Positions 36,332 through 44,602 of a stretch of 64,000 bases of DNA are shown here, in pieces; position 1 is the stretch's first letter; each line of letters begins with the position of its first letter. The DNA is from Bradyrhizobium septentrionale (GTDB lineage: Bacteria > Pseudomonadota > Alphaproteobacteria > Rhizobiales > Xanthobacteraceae): assembly GCF_011516645.4 (NCBI RefSeq), contig NZ_CP088285.1, positions 5,536,501 to 5,600,500 of the forward strand, given 5' to 3'. Position numbers and translations under genes: made by a program. The notes under the pieces were generated by a model. The model was not told where the DNA came from, searched no databases, and saw only the letters and a list, made by a program, of their open reading frames with translations.

Positions 36332-36442
36332 GAGGACTTTCGGCTTCGCCAAACGGCGTGTACCGCTCTGAGGCCGGTTTTTTAATCGATCACGATTTTG
36401 TTTTGGCAGATCAAATTTCAACTTCGGAGTGGAGGTTGTGTC

Positions 36443-36535
36443 ATGGGCAGTGACAGTCTCCTTGGAAGCATCTGCATCGTATTGTTGGGGCTGAGCCCAC
36501 TCGTTGTCATCGGCATCGCAATGTATGGGCAGTAA
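36443..36535 (+). CDS. Small membrane peptide (30 aa)
   Basis: ATG has GGAGG seven bases upstream, an excellent ribosome site. The peptide is almost entirely one transmembrane helix (LGSICIVLLGLSPLVVIGIA). A short GC hairpin follows the stop. It belongs to a group of similar tiny membrane proteins in this region (40556, 40968, 41612). Confidence 0.55.
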   Translation: MGSDSLLGSICIVLLGLSPLVVIGIAMYGQ

Positions 36536-36677
36536 ATCGGCATTGGCCCACATGCACCAACGGGCCGGTAGAAGGCCCCAGCAGCCAGCCTCCCTCAATG
36601 CACAGGCCCCTATGGTTGCTGGGGTAGCTTAACGATCAAATTTGACGGAAGACGAAGGCCGCCTCAGTTGGGGCATC

Positions 36678-36929
36678 TCACGCGAGCAAGTCGCTCCCCG
36701 CGTGCAGGATCTTCACGTAGGTCCCGCTCTCGTGCTTCTCCAGCCAGCCATGCTCGATGGCGTATTTGAGGCCGGCGCTGTATTCGGCCGGCGATGCGCC
36801 GTCCTTGTCGACGCCTCTGCATTTGTCGAGGTGAAATACATGCATATCACCGCGCGGCCTTCGGCATTTATCGGTGACTGCGAGTTCGGTAGCGCTCCCC
36901 CCAATGAGTACAGGCCCTAAGTGCGGCAC
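36678..36929 (-). CDS. Paralogue of the 53.2-kb small protein, probably 5'-decayed
   Basis: The last 55 residues (MHVFHLDK onward, SPAEYSAGLKYAIEHGWLEK, ESGTYVKILHAGSDLLA) align with the C-terminus of the gene at 53228-53545 (VAEYSAGLKYAIVHGWLEPV, ESGTFTRMTQAGKDLFA). The N-terminal part does not match, so the gene may be a recombined or decayed copy. The motif GGCCGCCTCAGTTG lies just after its stop. Confidence 0.5.
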   Translation of the reverse strand: MPHLGPVLIGGSATELAVTDKCRRPRGDMHVFHLDKCRGVDKDGASPAEYSAGLKYAIEHGWLEKHESGTYVKILHAGSDLLA

Positions 36930-37221
36930 CGGGTTTCCCCCGCCAGACCCAAGCTATCGAGCTTTCCGGTCTCAGGGCAACGGATCAAAATGTCGGGCAT
37001 GAGCAACCAATTCAAAAAAAAACGGCCCCAGCGAGGGGGGCAAGCTGGAGCCGAGTTGGGCATCCCGGCGTCGCCGCGAGAGACGGCACCGGACGCGTTG
37101 ACAACCCGCGGCGCGCTGCGCTCGTTCCTATGCGCGGCAACCTTACCCCTTCGCCAACTGGACGCTGTACTGAACGTTCCTAATTCCACTCGAGCCGCAA
37201 TCAGTTCTGCTCAGAACGTTT

Positions 37222-37380
37222 TTCAATGCAGCGTTTCCGCCGCGGCTTCGTCGACCGCAGCCATGGCCGGACGAGCTGCGGCTGTCCGATCTCGAGCCGC
37301 GCTTCACCTGCACAGCTTGCGGCAAGCGAGGCTCGATCATTCGTTCGGTTGATGCGCCCCCGAGGATGGGCACCGGTTAA
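37222..37380 (+). pseudogene. Zinc-ribbon protein fragment
   Basis: The frame gives HSWPDELRLSDLEPRF-like sequence followed by TCTACGKRGSIIR, the C-terminal C-x2-C half of a small zinc-ribbon protein common in Bradyrhizobium. No N-terminal Cys pair or credible start is present upstream. Confidence 0.45.
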
Positions 37381-37460
37381 TGGGAGTCGCTAGCAATCGC
37401 GGCATGAGGCGATGGCGGCCGGGGCTGGAAAATCTATGCCTCGAACCGCATATTTGGCGG

Positions 37461-37688
37461 ATGACCGCGAGGGACCATTTCAAGGCTTACTTAAAGTGCC
37501 CGCGTTGTGGGCTTACCGGCGTTGCCAACTTGGCCGAACTTGATGAGCCGGGCCAGACAACCATGGTGGAGCAGCTTCCACGAGGCTTTAAAGTCGTGAA
37601 TCAGCCTAGCAATCTCGCTAGCATCGATCTGTTTTGCGAACGATGCGACGTGTCAGCAATCACCTCAGACAATAGACCAAATGACTAG
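37461..37688 (+). CDS. Small zinc-ribbon protein (75 aa)
   Basis: Start MTARDHFKAYLKCPRCGLTG at 37461 is the most economical; an earlier ATG at 37380 adds an Arg-rich stretch. Two Cys pairs (CPRCG and CERCD) flank a core with VEQLPRGFKVV. The layout matches the minus-strand gene at 40261-40473 (CPNCG, VEAIPAGFKV, CGACD), so these are paralogues. Zinc binding is likely; function unknown. Confidence 0.55.
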   Translation: MTARDHFKAYLKCPRCGLTGVANLAELDEPGQTTMVEQLPRGFKVVNQPSNLASIDLFCERCDVSAITSDNRPND

Positions 37689-37888
37689 CCATCCCGGGCG
37701 TCCGAGGAATCGATCCCATCCAATTCGCGACACCGCGGCGGGGACACGTAGCCGTGACGAAGTTCCTTTGGAACTGCAGCCAAGGGGCGTACGTTAGCCT
37801 TTATCACCGCCCGGATCAGTGGCTTTTATCGGTGATGAGACCGCCCCGTTAGCGCTCCCGCCTTCCTCGAACAGGAAAGGAGCGCCCC

Positions 37889-38092
37889 ATGGTCATCAAG
37901 CGGCGGCGTTTCAAACAAGACCAATCCCTTCAAGAACGTCTGTGTGACGAAGGACAGCGCCTGCGGGCGATGGCCACCGAACTGCCTGTTGGCGCGGCCA
38001 AGGAGGCGGCGCTCGAAAAGGCCCGGCAGATGGAAACCGCCTCACATGTAGACGAATGGCTTTCCTCCGCTGGCTCGCAGAGTTCGAAGTGA
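37889..38092 (+). CDS. Small conserved rhizobial protein (67 aa)
   Basis: ATG has AAAGGAGC upstream. The protein starts MVIKRRRFKQDQSLQERL and is helical and charged, with 'LEKARQMETASHVDEWLSS' at the C-terminus, a pattern seen in many small Bradyrhizobium proteins. It overlaps the next frame. Function unknown. Confidence 0.65.
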   Translation: MVIKRRRFKQDQSLQERLCDEGQRLRAMATELPVGAAKEAALEKARQMETASHVDEWLSSAGSQSSK

Positions 38093-38295
38093 AGCGGACG
38101 AACCAGCGTCCCATCATCGGAGACGTTGTAAGTCCCGACATTAAGCCCCGGGAACTGTTCGCTCTCGACCTTGCCGACGATGAAACCGCGAGGATGGTGG
38201 CTCGAAAAATCGCCGCTGCGACCGGGCGGCGCGTGACACTTCGGGATGCTGACATGATAGCGATAGAGACGGTTCCAGCCCCTAAAAGGCATTAG
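38056..38295 (+). CDS. Hypothetical protein (up to 79 aa)
   Basis: ATG 38056 overlaps the previous gene; a GTG at 38089 overlapping its stop is an equally possible coupled start, giving VKRTNQRPIIGDV. The C-terminal part (LADDETARMVARKIAAATGR, RVTLRDADMIAIETV) looks like a small alpha/beta domain. No family recognised. Confidence 0.5.
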   Translation: MAFLRWLAEFEVKRTNQRPIIGDVVSPDIKPRELFALDLADDETARMVARKIAAATGRRVTLRDADMIAIETVPAPKRH

Positions 38296-38355
38296 CCTCG
38301 CGTCAGGAACCTGTTCTGCCTGCCTGCTTTGACAAGTAAAGCAGTGAGGCGAAGC

Positions 38356-38601
38356 ATGACGCGCTATTATTTTGATCTGCGCGACGGTGAGGAGTTGGCC
38401 CCCGATGAGGAGGGCCTGGAACTCAACAGCATGCAGGCCGCGCAAATGGAGGCTGCTAAGTCGGTGGCGGATATGGTACGTGACACCGTGTATCAGTCTC
38501 AGCGCGTACACAACCACCGCATGGCGATAGAGGTCCGAGACGACAAGGGCCCTGTGATGCAGCTCAAGTTCACCTTCGAGATCGAAAAGAAGTTGCAGTA
38601 A
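38356..38601 (+). CDS. DUF6894-family small protein
   Basis: Starts MTRYYFDLRDGEELAPDEEG, the hallmark of the DUF6894 family (RYYFDL.DG.....DEEG.EL), followed by a helix (AAQMEAAKSVADMVRD) and a final beta strand. GAGG precedes the ATG. Families of this type are abundant in rhizobia; function unknown. A GTCGCCTCAGTTGGCGGCC motif follows the stop. Confidence 0.8.
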   Translation: MTRYYFDLRDGEELAPDEEGLELNSMQAAQMEAAKSVADMVRDTVYQSQRVHNHRMAIEVRDDKGPVMQLKFTFEIEKKLQ

Positions 38602-38653
38602 GCTCGCAACCCAGAGTCGCCTCAGTTGGCGGCCTTGGCCTTGCCACAAGCGT

Positions 38654-38899
38654 CTAGGTAGGCTTACGCCGTTCGCTCTCAGCTCTATTCGCCGCCTTTA
38701 GCTGGCTTGCGATGTAGTCGGAGATATCGCCGATCTCAGCCTGCAGGTCCGCTTCCGGGATACCTTGTTCCTTGGCAGCATCGATGAGGCGCCGGCTCAG
38801 CTCAGCCACATCCTGCGACGCGCCGTTAGTCCGATATTGTTCGACAGCGTGAACGCTATTCTCGATCCAGAAATCGATAAACTCGCGCGCCTTGCTCAT
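38654..38899 (-). CDS. DUF768-family small protein
   Basis: Start MSKAREFIDFWIENSVHAVE at 38899 has GGAGAGG upstream. The F..FWI.N.V......... DV.EL...L..AA...GI pattern is that of DUF768 proteins, small helical proteins frequent in rhizobial symbiosis islands. It converges on the DUF6894 gene. Function unknown. Confidence 0.75.
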   Translation of the reverse strand: MSKAREFIDFWIENSVHAVEQYRTNGASQDVAELSRRLIDAAKEQGIPEADLQAEIGDISDYIASQLKAANRAESERRKPT

Positions 38900-38984
38900 C
38901 GTGCATCCTCTCCGCCAACCCCCAAGACCAGCGTTAGCGCCGGTGAGCAAACGCAGCAAGGCCAGCAGACCCGACGTTCGGCAG

Positions 38985-39245
38985 TCAGCCAGAGACGCCT
39001 TTGGCGAAATTGATCACTTCGCCCCAGTCTAGCCGGGTATCGACCCAACCAACCTTGCCGCACGCGGTGCACTTGAGGTGCGCCGAGATATCGGACCAGT
39101 CCCAATCCGGAAGATCGGCGAGTTTCAGCCGGCCGTTGGGGTGATCGCAAGCGACACCAAAACGGTCTTGAAGCCGGCGTTTCGATCGACAGGACCGGAC
39201 CAGTAGCGGAGGAAGTGAGCGGGCTTGCGGCGCCAGGGCATCGCG
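38985..39245 (-). CDS. Zinc-ribbon-like small protein, possibly incomplete
   Basis: The last 55 residues (CDHPNGRLKLADLPDWDWS, then LKCTACGKVGWVDTRLDW) look like a small zinc-ribbon domain. The N-terminal part starting at 39245 is Arg/Ser-rich and may be read-through of decayed sequence. Related to the fragment at 37222-37380 (TCTACGKRG). Confidence 0.4.
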   Translation of the reverse strand, partial: RDALAPQARSLPPLLVRSCRSKRRLQDRFGVACDHPNGRLKLADLPDWDWSDISAHLKCTACGKVGWVDTRLDWGEVINFAKGVSG

Positions 39246-39392
39246 CATTGATTCCGCAGCTGCGGAGCGCACGCAAATTATCAAGACGTTGGGGCAGGAA
39301 ACGGCGCTAAGCTTTGACGCGCCGGCGGGCATGACCGGCATCTGTTCGTTCCGCGTTGGCACCAAGATCGACCCGCGCGCCGTCTCGGTGAA

Positions 39393-39653
39393 TTGGGTGC
39401 GGGAGGGAAACGCCATCGCCGTGTCGCGGCAGGCTCGCAAAGAGGCAGGCGAGCGGCCCGGTGCAGCGACGGCCTAACCGCGCTTGAACGGGCGGCGGCA
39501 CATTGGCACGAGACGCTGACGCCGCACGATATAGCGATCTCGCGCGCGCAGGACGCGGTCCAGAAACTCGACGCATTCATGGATTCGCTCAAAGGCACCG
39601 GGCGGCTGCAGGAATTCAACCGTGTCTATCGCGCGCAACGGGCGGGCCACTGA
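39393..39653 (+). CDS. Hypothetical helical protein (start uncertain)
   Basis: The final 60 residues (LTALERAAAHWHETLTPHDI, AQDAVQKLDAFMDSLKG, TGRLQEFNRVYRAQRAG) look like real helical protein. The N-terminal part is Arg-rich and could belong to an overlapping frame (39289-39477, SVNWVREGNAIAVSRQARKE), so a frameshift near 39470 is possible. Confidence 0.35.
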   Translation: MGAGGKRHRRVAAGSQRGRRAARCSDGLTALERAAAHWHETLTPHDIAISRAQDAVQKLDAFMDSLKGTGRLQEFNRVYRAQRAGH

Positions 39654-39659
39654 GGGCCG

Positions 39660-39929
39660 CCCGATCCAATTGAGCGAACGTGACCCCGGTCCCGGCTCGC
39701 TCTAACCAATGTGCGGCCGGGGTATAGAGCATGATCGGCCGCATCGTTCGCACCCCGAAACCTTTCCGGGGCGGGGGACGGACAAGGGCATGGTCTCCGG
39801 TCCCGTTTTTTAAGACAGCTCTTTTGGGCGGGATCGGGGATCATCTCCCCCCAACTACGACCCGTTCAAGCCGGGGGGCCTCCGGAAGAACCTTTTGCGT
39901 AATGCCCTCAATGTCTATGCAGCCGATGC
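39660..39929. other. Intergenic stretch, nothing supported
   Basis: No coding frame with a usable start, no terminator or repeat could be assigned. Confidence 0.3.
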
Positions 39930-40121
39930 TCAGCCGTATCGGGCCTTGAGCAGATAGGCGCGCAAGTCTTCATCGTATCGATACGCGGCAAGATCAGGCA
40001 GGCGATCACCCGAGATTGCCAGCTCGTCTGATGTGATGATGGTCTTACGTCCAAGGTGCGCGATCTCGATGCGCTTGTAGGGTGAGGTGTGCCCGACAGG
40101 CACGGCTTCGCGATGGATCAT
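39930..40121 (-). CDS. Hypothetical protein (63 aa)
   Basis: Start MIHREAVPVGHTSPYKRIEI at 40121 has GGGGA upstream. Short alpha/beta sequence with YRYDEDLRAYLLKARYG at the end. No family recognised; the coherent composition suggests a real gene. Confidence 0.45.
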   Translation of the reverse strand: MIHREAVPVGHTSPYKRIEIAHLGRKTIITSDELAISGDRLPDLAAYRYDEDLRAYLLKARYG

Positions 40122-40260
40122 GGCATGTCCCCGTACTGATCTCTGATTGGATAGGACCGGGGGTTTCGGTTTTCCTTTCTCCCGGTCCGCTGGCTCCCGG
40201 CCCCGTGGCCTCATCCAGCGCGGGGCCGGGGATGCTCTCAGTGGCGCAACTGAGGCGGCC

Positions 40261-40473
40261 TCATTGCTTTGTTATCTGGGTACGCGCCGGTTGATCGCAT
40301 GCCCCACAGAAGAAGGTGTTACCGAATTCCAAGCGACTCACTTTAAAGCCCGCAGGAATGGCCTCCACCCTAAAATCAAAGGCTCCCTTTTTGGCCTTCG
40401 AAAGACGGGCAGCCCCTGACATTCCACAGTTCGGGCATGAAACTAACTCGGTCCACTGATCGCTGCGTTGCAT
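40261..40473 (-). CDS. Small zinc-ribbon protein (70 aa), paralogue of 37461
   Basis: Start MQRSDQWTELVSCPNCGMSG at 40473. CPNCG and CGACD form the two metal knuckles around VEAIPAGFKV. The order and spacing agree with the plus-strand gene at 37461-37688. The stop codon is immediately followed by GGCCGCCTCAGTTG. Confidence 0.6.
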   Translation of the reverse strand: MQRSDQWTELVSCPNCGMSGAARLSKAKKGAFDFRVEAIPAGFKVSRLEFGNTFFCGACDQPARTQITKQ

Positions 40474-40555
40474 CGTGTAGACTCTTTCACTGGCGGACAA
40501 AGCACGCGGCGCGGCGGTTGTCTGATTGTAAAAGAGGTCGCCAACTGCGGCGGCC

Positions 40556-40678
40556 TCAGTGCACGATGAAGGCACCCGTAAGCATCACCGCGATAAGCAG
40601 AGTGCCGCCGAAAATAGCGATGCCAAGACTGACGCGTGCTGGGATTGAATATGAATCGTAATGGGGTTGTTCGATCAT
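40556..40678 (-). CDS. Small membrane protein (40 aa)
   Basis: Reads MIEQPHYDSYSIPARVSLGI then a hydrophobic helix ending GAFIVH. GGGAG lies eight bases before the ATG. Single-span, N-terminus probably cytoplasmic. Its stop is directly followed by GGCCGCCGCAGTTG. Confidence 0.55.
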   Translation of the reverse strand: MIEQPHYDSYSIPARVSLGIAIFGGTLLIAVMLTGAFIVH

Positions 40679-40893
40679 GCCACGCTCCCTTGTCTCTGGG
40701 CGGGGAGCGCGAACGCTCTCAGTCACCGGCAGACGCCGTTACAGGGCGGTGATGGCCGGAGGTTGGAACAGCCGACGTTCCAAGGCTGGTCAATATTGCT
40801 CACGTGCCAAAAGAAATTGACGTGTCGTTAGCGAATTGGGGCGTTCCCGGATTCAAATTGGGAAAAATTGAACCAAGCCTGATACCGTGGAAA

Positions 40894-40917
40894 AAGGCCG
40901 CCAACTGGGGCGGCCTT
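40894..40917. repeat. Palindromic CAACTGNGGCGGCC motif (seven copies nearby)
   Basis: Here the motif forms a near-perfect hairpin: AAGGCCGCC, loop AACTGG, GGCGGCCTT. Other copies of the core are at 36657-36674, 38616-38634, 40246-40260, 40540-40555, 41104-41117 and 41438-41451, most within 20 bases after a stop codon. Terminator-like function is possible. Confidence 0.7.
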
Positions 40918-40967
40918 CGACTTCTGTCAGATTGTGCATATTGCCCGGAGGGAACAAAGACGTTCGT

Positions 40968-41096
40968 ATGCGTGGGGCGATCATCATAACAGCAGTCGTA
41001 TTGGCGTTCGCGTTGGCTTTGTCGCGTGGGCGCCAGACCGATACGGATATCCTGCCTACGCAGCCGCTGCCTGCGGTGATCGCGCCTGACAAATAG
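40968..41096 (+). CDS. Small membrane protein (42 aa)
   Basis: Starts MRGAIIITAVVLAFALALSR: a single N-terminal hydrophobic helix or signal anchor, then a polar tail with PTQPLPAVIAPDK. GGAGG is 15 bases upstream, a little far. The CAACTGAGGCGGCC motif follows eight bases after the stop. Confidence 0.45.
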   Translation: MRGAIIITAVVLAFALALSRGRQTDTDILPTQPLPAVIAPDK

Positions 41097-41243
41097 TGCC
41101 ACCCAACTGAGGCGGCCGGAAAACTTCAACTGCAGCCGAAGATCAAAGGATGTATCTGCCCGGCCTGCAATGGAACGGGCTTCCCGAAATTGTGGCGGGG
41201 TTCTGGGCTGGAATGTTGACTACCAACGGCGCATCTTTCGATC

Positions 41244-41423
41244 ATGTCAAAGCCGAACGTCACAGAAGCAGATTTGATGCGCGCCCGGGAGATTCATAAC
41301 GCCTTGCGGCCCTTCCAAGGGATGGGCGGGGCGAGCCCGAACCGCATCATAAGTGCAATCGCCCGAGGCATCTCCGAGGGGCGTGAGCAAGGACTGGAAC
41401 TAGCGAAGAAGGCTGCGGAATGA
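41244..41423 (+). CDS. Small helical protein (59 aa)
   Basis: Reads MSKPNVTEADLMRAREIHNA followed by LRPFQGMGG and a second helix ending LELAKKAAE. Two amphipathic helices around a Gly turn suggest a real small protein. No strong ribosome site was seen. The CAACTGAGGCGGCC motif lies 15 bases after its stop. Confidence 0.5.
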   Translation: MSKPNVTEADLMRAREIHNALRPFQGMGGASPNRIISAIARGISEGREQGLELAKKAAE

Positions 41424-41462
41424 CCGCCCCCACTACCCAACTGAGGCGGCCTCGCTTCACAT

Positions 41463-41497
41463 AAAAACGCCGCCCGCTTAAATGTATCGCGGGCGGC
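41463..41497 (-). terminator. Rho-independent terminator (minus strand)
   Basis: GCCGCCCGC pairs with GCGGGCGGC over an 11-base loop; on the minus strand the stem is followed by TTTTTA. It lies downstream of the minus-strand small membrane gene at 41612-41695. Confidence 0.75.
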
Positions 41498-41611
41498 GGC
41501 TTCCCGCCCCGGGTGGGTTTGCAAAACCCCGGTAAGGCACGAATTGCATATCCTCATCGTGGGGTCTGAGCAAAATTGCTCACTTTTCCTCTCTTGCAGG
41601 GGAGCGCTCGA

Positions 41612-41695
41612 CTACATCGTAAAGATGACAATTAGGATCAGCACGGAAAGTGCGATTGAGGCGCAACCGGCTATCGTTATCCCGTCCCATTTCAT
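41612..41695 (-). CDS. Very small membrane peptide (27 aa)
   Basis: Reads MKWDGITIAGCASIALSVLI followed by LIVIFTM: a Lys/Trp/Asp start and one membrane helix. Ribosome site is weak, but a good terminator lies downstream on the same strand. It parallels the peptides at 36443, 40556 and 40968. Confidence 0.4.
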   Translation of the reverse strand: MKWDGITIAGCASIALSVLILIVIFTM

Positions 41696-41865
41696 GGGGT
41701 GAACGCTGAATCCTTTGTCGCGCCACTCGTTGATTTGGAAAGAACGAATAGCGTCCCACTCGCCAAATCAAAACAGGCCACTGTGCAGGAACGAATCCGG
41801 GTCAGGGAAATTGGACAATCGGGTGGATGAACTTTTCCCAGCCCCGTTCCATTCACCCTTAAAGT

Positions 41866-41898
41866 CCCAGCGCCTTCACGCCGGAGCGCTGGGATTTT
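41866..41898 (+). terminator. Strong GC hairpin with T tract
   Basis: CCCAGCGC pairs with GCGCTGGG around a 12-base loop, then ATTTTCT. It sits between small genes and the IS1380 fragment; no gene upstream on the + strand is clear, so the transcript it ends is unknown. Confidence 0.6.
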
Positions 41899-42008
41899 CT
41901 ATTTGCCACTCGCAGACGCGAAATAGGCCACCGAATCAAACAACGCCCCCAAGCTGAATAATGCTTGGTGGCGCTGAGGGGAGCGCTCAAACAGGAAAAG
42001 GCCCGCCG

Positions 42009-43017
42009 GCTGTCGTAGATCCACTCGGCCGAGCCGACATCGAGGCCGGTGACGACCGAAGCGGATGTCGAGGCCGAGCATCGTCGCCTCAATACGGGCG
42101 ACGGTGCGCCGTTCGCGATCCCAGGACTTTGCCTTGTGGCGCGTCTCGGTATAGCCACGCAGAACCGGCAGGTTCTCGATGGCGCGTCGCGTGCGGATGT
42201 CGTCGGCGGCCTCGTCGACTTTTCTGGCGAGCGGCTTGGTGCCGGACAGACCGAAGATGTAGTCGATGCCGTTGGTCTCGCACCACGCCATTGCCTCCGG
42301 CCGAGCATAGCGCCCGTCGCCACGGAACGTAATTCGCGTGTTGTGCCACCGCGTCCGGATATGCCGTATCAGGCGGCGCAGATGGGCACGCACCTCGACG
42401 CCGCCCGGCGTCTTGCCGGGCCGCAGCACGACCGCCACGGGCCGGCTCTTCTCCGTGTCGTAGACGTGGATCGGCAGGAAGCAGCGTTCGTCATAATGAG
42501 CGTTGAACAGCGAGAGCTGCTGATGGCCGTGGACGACATCGCAGGTATCATCGATGTCGAGCGTGACGGATGCCGGCTCGCGCGGGTAGCTATCCATCCA
42601 TGCGTCGACCAAAGTGTAGGTCAGTCGGATCACGTCGCGCAGGCGCGGAGCATTCTCCAGCCGCGACAGCGTCGGTTGGGAACACAGATCGCGACCCGTG
42701 TCCGGCAGCCGTCCGCAGGCCAGCTTGAATGCGGGATCGGACCGCAGATGATCGAGGTCGTCGGCGTCCTCGTAGCCGCAGCAGATCGCGAAAATGCGCG
42801 CGCGGAACATATCGACAAGGCTGTGCACGACCCGCGTCGGATCGCGCCGATCCGGGAACACCCGGGCCAGATTGTCGGCCAAGCCGAGACGCCGCTCGGC
42901 CATCGCCAGAAGCATCACGCCCCCGTTCGAGGCCAGCCGACCGCCATCGAAGGCGGCTGTGACTTTCTTGGCGTGAACGGCTGGAAACGAGAAGGGCGGA
43001 ATCGTATCGTCGGTCAT
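42009..43017 (-). pseudogene. IS1380-family transposase, N-terminal two thirds, frameshifted
   Basis: From ATG 43017 the translation is a typical IS1380 transposase (FDGGRLASNGGVMLLAMAER, FAICCGYEDADDLDHLR, VTLDIDDTCDVVHGHQQLS, RGDGRYARPEAMAWCE), with the DDD/E catalytic Asp residues in place. An extra base near 42060 shifts the frame after GLDIRF; the correct frame continues VVTGLDVGSAEWIYDS and then the homology ends. The C-terminal third is absent here. Confidence 0.85.
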
Positions 43018-43143
43018 GGCGGGCGTGGTGTTCGCGGCTGAAGGTGATGGGGTTGGCTTCGCAACCGAATCCTACGCCGCATCAGCGCTTTACACCACGC
43101 TCGCCAGCCTCTCAGGCGCACTCTGACGAATAAGGCGGGCTAG

Positions 43144-44587
43144 GAGCCCGTCCAGATATGTTTTCGTGACGGGCATTTGTTGTAGAGTAGCAGGCTCAGG
43201 CTGCGTTTGCGAGGTTGAACAGCTTGAGGAGGTTATGGACGGTGCAGATCATTGTCCACTCGGCGCGCACTTTCTCGATGCCCCGCAACAGGAACTGGCG
43301 GAAGCCTCTTGCCTGTTTGATCTGCCCGAACACCGGCTCCACCACTTGCTTTCGCAATCGGTAGGGTGTTTCGAAGCCGCCATCGTCGATCTTCTTTCGC
43401 ATGGCCTGTGTCAGCGGGCCGCCGACTTTTCCGTTCGCTACTGTCGGGTGTTTGGCGCGTCCGGGCGCGACATAGCCATCGATGCTGCGTGTGTCGAGCG
43501 CTTCGAGATTGGCTTCGCTGCAGTAGCCGGAATCCGCTGAGGCCTGCCGCGGCTTGCGGCCAAGATTGCTCTCGATGGCCTCGATCAGGGGCACCAACTG
43601 GCCCTGATCGCTGCCGTGCTGGGTCAGTTCTTGCGCGACAATGATCTGGGCATGTGCATCGACGGCCGCCTGGGCATTATAGGCCTGAACGAAGCCATCC
43701 TTCGACTTCATGATGCGGCTTTCCGGATCGGTGAAGTTGCGTTGCGCCTTGGGATTGGGTTCCTCCGATGGCAGCGCCGCCGGTTTGCCCGGCTTCTTGC
43801 GGCCTTCGGCCTGGCGCTGCTGTTCCTTTTCGGCCTCGATGCGGCGCTCTTCCTCCGCCGCCAGTTTGGCGTCCGCTTCCAGCGCCGCCATCGCTTGCTG
43901 GATCTTCGCCAGCCGTTTCTGCTTGTCGACGGTCCAGTCCGGCAGTTCGTCGCTGTTGCCGAAAGTCTCATCCTCCGAGGCATCCGCCGCCTCGGCGGCC
44001 GCCAGCATGCGAGCGACCTCGGCCTTCAATTCCGCCTCGCGCTTCTTCATGCGCTCATAACTCATCGCCTTGTGTTTCGACGCGTTCGCCTTGATCTTCG
44101 TACCATCCAGCGCGACATGACCGAGCTTGACCAGCCCGGCCGTCTCGCACAACTTCAGAACCTGCACGAATAGCGCGCCGAGCGCCTTCAAATGTCGCTT
44201 GCGAAAGTCGCTGATCGTCCGAAAATCCGGCGCATCCAGCGCCACGATCATCACAAAATCGTTCCGCTCCCGGCAGGCCTTGGCAATCCGACGCGACGAA
44301 TACAGCCCACTCGCATAGCTATGCAGCAGCAGCGCCACCATCATCCGCGGATCAAACGGCGGCTGCCCAAGCCCGCTCACATAGCTGCCCATGATCTCCC
44401 TGAGATCGAGGCTCTCCCGCACCAGATCAACCATAAACCGCGAGACATGGCCTTTCGGCACGAAGTCCTGCACATTCGGCGGCAGAAGCAGCGTCTGATC
44501 GATGTTCCAAGGCCGAAAATACTTGCTCATCGCCCAATGTTGAATCAGACCCGACCAGATTTGAACAGCGACTATCCAGACAAGCTC
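43144..44587 (-). mobile_element. IS1182-family element
   Basis: Ends GAGCCCGTCCAGATA (left) and TATCCAGACAAGCTC (right) are inverted repeats matching at 11 of 15 positions, and CTAG flanks both sides (43140-43143 and 44588-44591), a probable 4-bp target duplication. The transposase fills most of the 1444 bases. Confidence 0.7.
43196..44530 (-). CDS. IS1182-family transposase
   Basis: Intact 444-residue frame starting MSKYFRPWNIDQTLLLPPNV, with N-terminal 'FDPRMMVALLLHSYASGLYS' and 'RTISDFRKRHL' segments, the first catalytic Asp in VALDGTKIKANASKHKAMSY, a variable charged insert, and the C-terminal 'YRLRKQVVEPVFGQIKQARG' with the catalytic Glu. Full length for the family, so the element may still be active. 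Confidence 0.9.
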   Translation of the reverse strand: MSKYFRPWNIDQTLLLPPNVQDFVPKGHVSRFMVDLVRESLDLREIMGSYVSGLGQPPFDPRMMVALLLHSYASGLYSSRRIAKACRERNDFVMIVALDAPDFRTISDFRKRHLKALGALFVQVLKLCETAGLVKLGHVALDGTKIKANASKHKAMSYERMKKREAELKAEVARMLAAAEAADASEDETFGNSDELPDWTVDKQKRLAKIQQAMAALEADAKLAAEEERRIEAEKEQQRQAEGRKKPGKPAALPSEEPNPKAQRNFTDPESRIMKSKDGFVQAYNAQAAVDAHAQIIVAQELTQHGSDQGQLVPLIEAIESNLGRKPRQASADSGYCSEANLEALDTRSIDGYVAPGRAKHPTVANGKVGGPLTQAMRKKIDDGGFETPYRLRKQVVEPVFGQIKQARGFRQFLLRGIEKVRAEWTMICTVHNLLKLFNLANAA

Positions 44588-44602
44588 CTAGAGGAAAGTG
44601 TA

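Noticed and set aside
41859..42008. C-terminal extension of the IS1380 transposase
   Set aside because: Homology to the family stops at the AEWIYDS segment; the remaining frame is unrelated sequence.
42049..43041. 330-codon + strand frame opposite the IS1380 transposase
   Set aside because: Antisense of a clear transposase with catalytic residues on the other strand.
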